Shown here: positions 46,982 to 48,442 of the stretch, piece by piece
Layout of the letters: each line of letters begins with the position of its first letter
Numbering within the stretch: the stretch's first letter is position 1
Assembly (NCBI GenBank): GCA_000320545.1
Contig: ADNK01002292.1
Span: 1-48,442, forward strand
Direction of reading: 5' to 3'
Length of the DNA stretch: 48,442 bases
Origin: Bigelowiella natans CCMP2755
Taxonomy: Eukaryota; Cercozoa; Chlorarachniophyceae
Notes under the pieces: generated by a model
Database searches by the model: none
What the model was told of the DNA's origin: nothing
Seen by the model: only the letters and a program-made list of their open reading frames with translations
Made by a program: the position numbers and the translations under genes

Positions 46982-48038
46982 TCTTTCTAGCTTTAGTTGA
47001 GAAACAACATAGAAAGGAAAGCGCACACAAATAATGCATGTGGCGTGAGATACCGCTTACATAATCCATAATCTACTCGTTCTTGACGCAAATGAAACGA
47101 AGGGCTACACATAGCTAAAAATGTGGTGCATGAACGCATGTACTGATTGTAGCAAATGAGCACAGATGTAACTGTATTTGCATATTTGCAATGTGTACTT
47201 GTGCATTTGCACATGTCATTGGTACTGAAATTTAAACTTGATAAAAGCTGATTAACAACTAGGCAAGCAAGATCGGTCAAGTGGAAGAAGTTGTATGTTC
47301 GATTCTGACATTTGTAAGCTCAACTGCTCTAGCTAGCTAGCTAGCTAGCTATAGCTAGGGCTCTAACGCTGTGAGCCAGCACGTGTTCGTCATCCTTGCT
47401 GGCGCGTGCTAGCGTGCGCGTGCGCGATGACTATACTAGTATAGTGTGTGCCCATTCTAGCATGAAAAAGTGCATCGCGTGAGCACATCTAGGTTGCACA
47501 CGCTAGCACGTTCGTGTGCATGCGAGCATGCTAGCATGTCTAGCTAGCTAGGTGTCTAAATCTTGAGATCTAGAGATGTGTGCATGTCAAGATGTGTGTT
47601 TGTTTGTGTGTGTGTAGCTGCCACAGGCGCATCGAAATGACAAGCAAACGTCTAGGTCACACGATGTGTTAGACATGCACATGCAACTAGCTAGCGTAAG
47701 ACAAGAATGCTTCGACACACAGGCGTACATCTAGACATGCACATCTAGATGTGGATTCATGCGTGTGCGCGATGTACAAATGTGCTCGATTCAACAAGCG
47801 CACATCATCTAGATCATCAACACATTGCACATGTTAGGTATCATTTTTGATACACTACAACGATCGTGTCATGCGCCATTCCAAAGTATGACTGATTCTA
47901 CATTATTAAATAAGGAAATAAGTATTCCTGCCGTGTTACGACTTTTTCCGAGTCTCATCTCCCTGACACTTTCTTTCATGCAATTCCTTCAAAGGAACCA
48001 TGTGAAACAAATGACGCATTGTTGGCCGTCCTGCGAAA

Positions 48039-48074
<36 letters not shown>

Positions 48075-48442
48075 CATATTTATCCAAGCGAAGGCGGAGT
48101 AGCGTCAGGAACAATGCACACAAAAATACACGCACATGTTCACATAAACGTGCCTTCCCTGGAATTACAATCATACTAGCACTAGCGAAAGGGCGAAATC
48201 ATAGCCAACATATTTTACCGATAATGCTACCACTATGTATAAATTCGCACAACTACTACTACTGCTGCTACTGCTGCTACTACTAGTAGTAATAGTAGTA
48301 GTACCGTGAGGGCAATTCCAAGGCTGATCCATCGTGCCTAGAACCGTATAGCGTATCAGATGTTTGTTGTTCCCTCAAGGGCATGCAGCACCACACACAC
48401 ACACACACACACACACGAGAGAGAGAGAGAGAGAGAGAGAGA
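46982..48442. repeat. CTAG-rich and microsatellite-rich intergenic end of window
   Basis: CTAG/CTAGCTAG words cluster at about 47320-47740, including a pure (CTAG)n run at about 47330-47352. A (TA)n run lies at about 48040-48070, ACT/GCT-type repeats at about 48253-48303, and a (CA)n(GA)n compound run continues off the window from about 48392. No gene is seen. Confidence 0.8.

Noticed and set aside
47255-47315. A-box-like GGTCAAGTGG and B-box-like GTTCGATTC suggesting a tRNA gene
   Set aside because: The two boxes are only about 15 bases apart and no acceptor or anticodon stem can be folded, so at most it is a tRNA-like or SINE relic.

Overview
This is a nuclear window from a eukaryote with many introns. 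Genes lie on both strands, are split by short GT-AG introns (mostly 35-400 bases), and are separated by AT-rich or CTAG-rich spacers and abundant microsatellites. The Pro/Thr/Ser linkers of the 23.9-27.1 kb surface protein resemble secreted proteins of diatoms and brown algae, so a stramenopile (heterokont) is my best guess. That is an inference: no rRNA or organelle marker is present. Gene models below were built by hand from exon phase, splice sites and family motifs. Where an exon chain is called 'closed', every junction phase matches and the summed length is a multiple of three.

Layout. (1) 165-6604, minus: an HPS5/TECPR2-type beta-propeller protein (probable BLOC-2 subunit) with long Ser/Asn/Thr tracts. 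(2) 8324-16142, plus, closed 16-exon model: a coiled-coil, non-canonical poly(A)-polymerase-type nucleotidyltransferase that also carries a LOTUS/OST-HTH-like domain. (3) 17007-18812, minus: an orphan Cys-containing protein and a multi-pass membrane protein. (4) 19604-22691, plus, closed 8-exon model: an LRAT-fold (NlpC/P60-like) thiol acyltransferase or hydrolase with membrane segments. (5) 23877-27078, plus: a type I surface protein with a LamG-like lectin domain and P/T-rich linkers. (6) 28194 to about 34863, minus: the most striking gene, joining SAM, a CHAT caspase-like protease, a STAND P-loop NTPase and a C-terminal STAT-like linker-SH2 module. (7) 36463-38945, plus, closed 5-exon model: an ApaH-like PPP phosphatase with a long Ser-repeat tail. 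(8) 42782-44354, minus, and 45236-46981, plus: two multi-pass membrane proteins, the second with a signal peptide and a Cys-containing ectodomain.

Functional picture. There is no operon logic here. The gene content is rich in membrane and surface proteins and in signalling or RNA-turnover enzymes. The SAM-CHAT-STAND-SH2 protein has the layout of a ligand-gated protease switch (death-like or immune-like), with a phosphotyrosine reader where WD, TPR or LRR repeats are usually found. It is the best candidate for an undescribed system in this window. Several spacers (about 22.9-23.5, 27.3-27.9, 39.3-39.9, 42.3-42.5 and 47.3-47.8 kb) share an unusual enrichment for CTAG and TCTAGA words.
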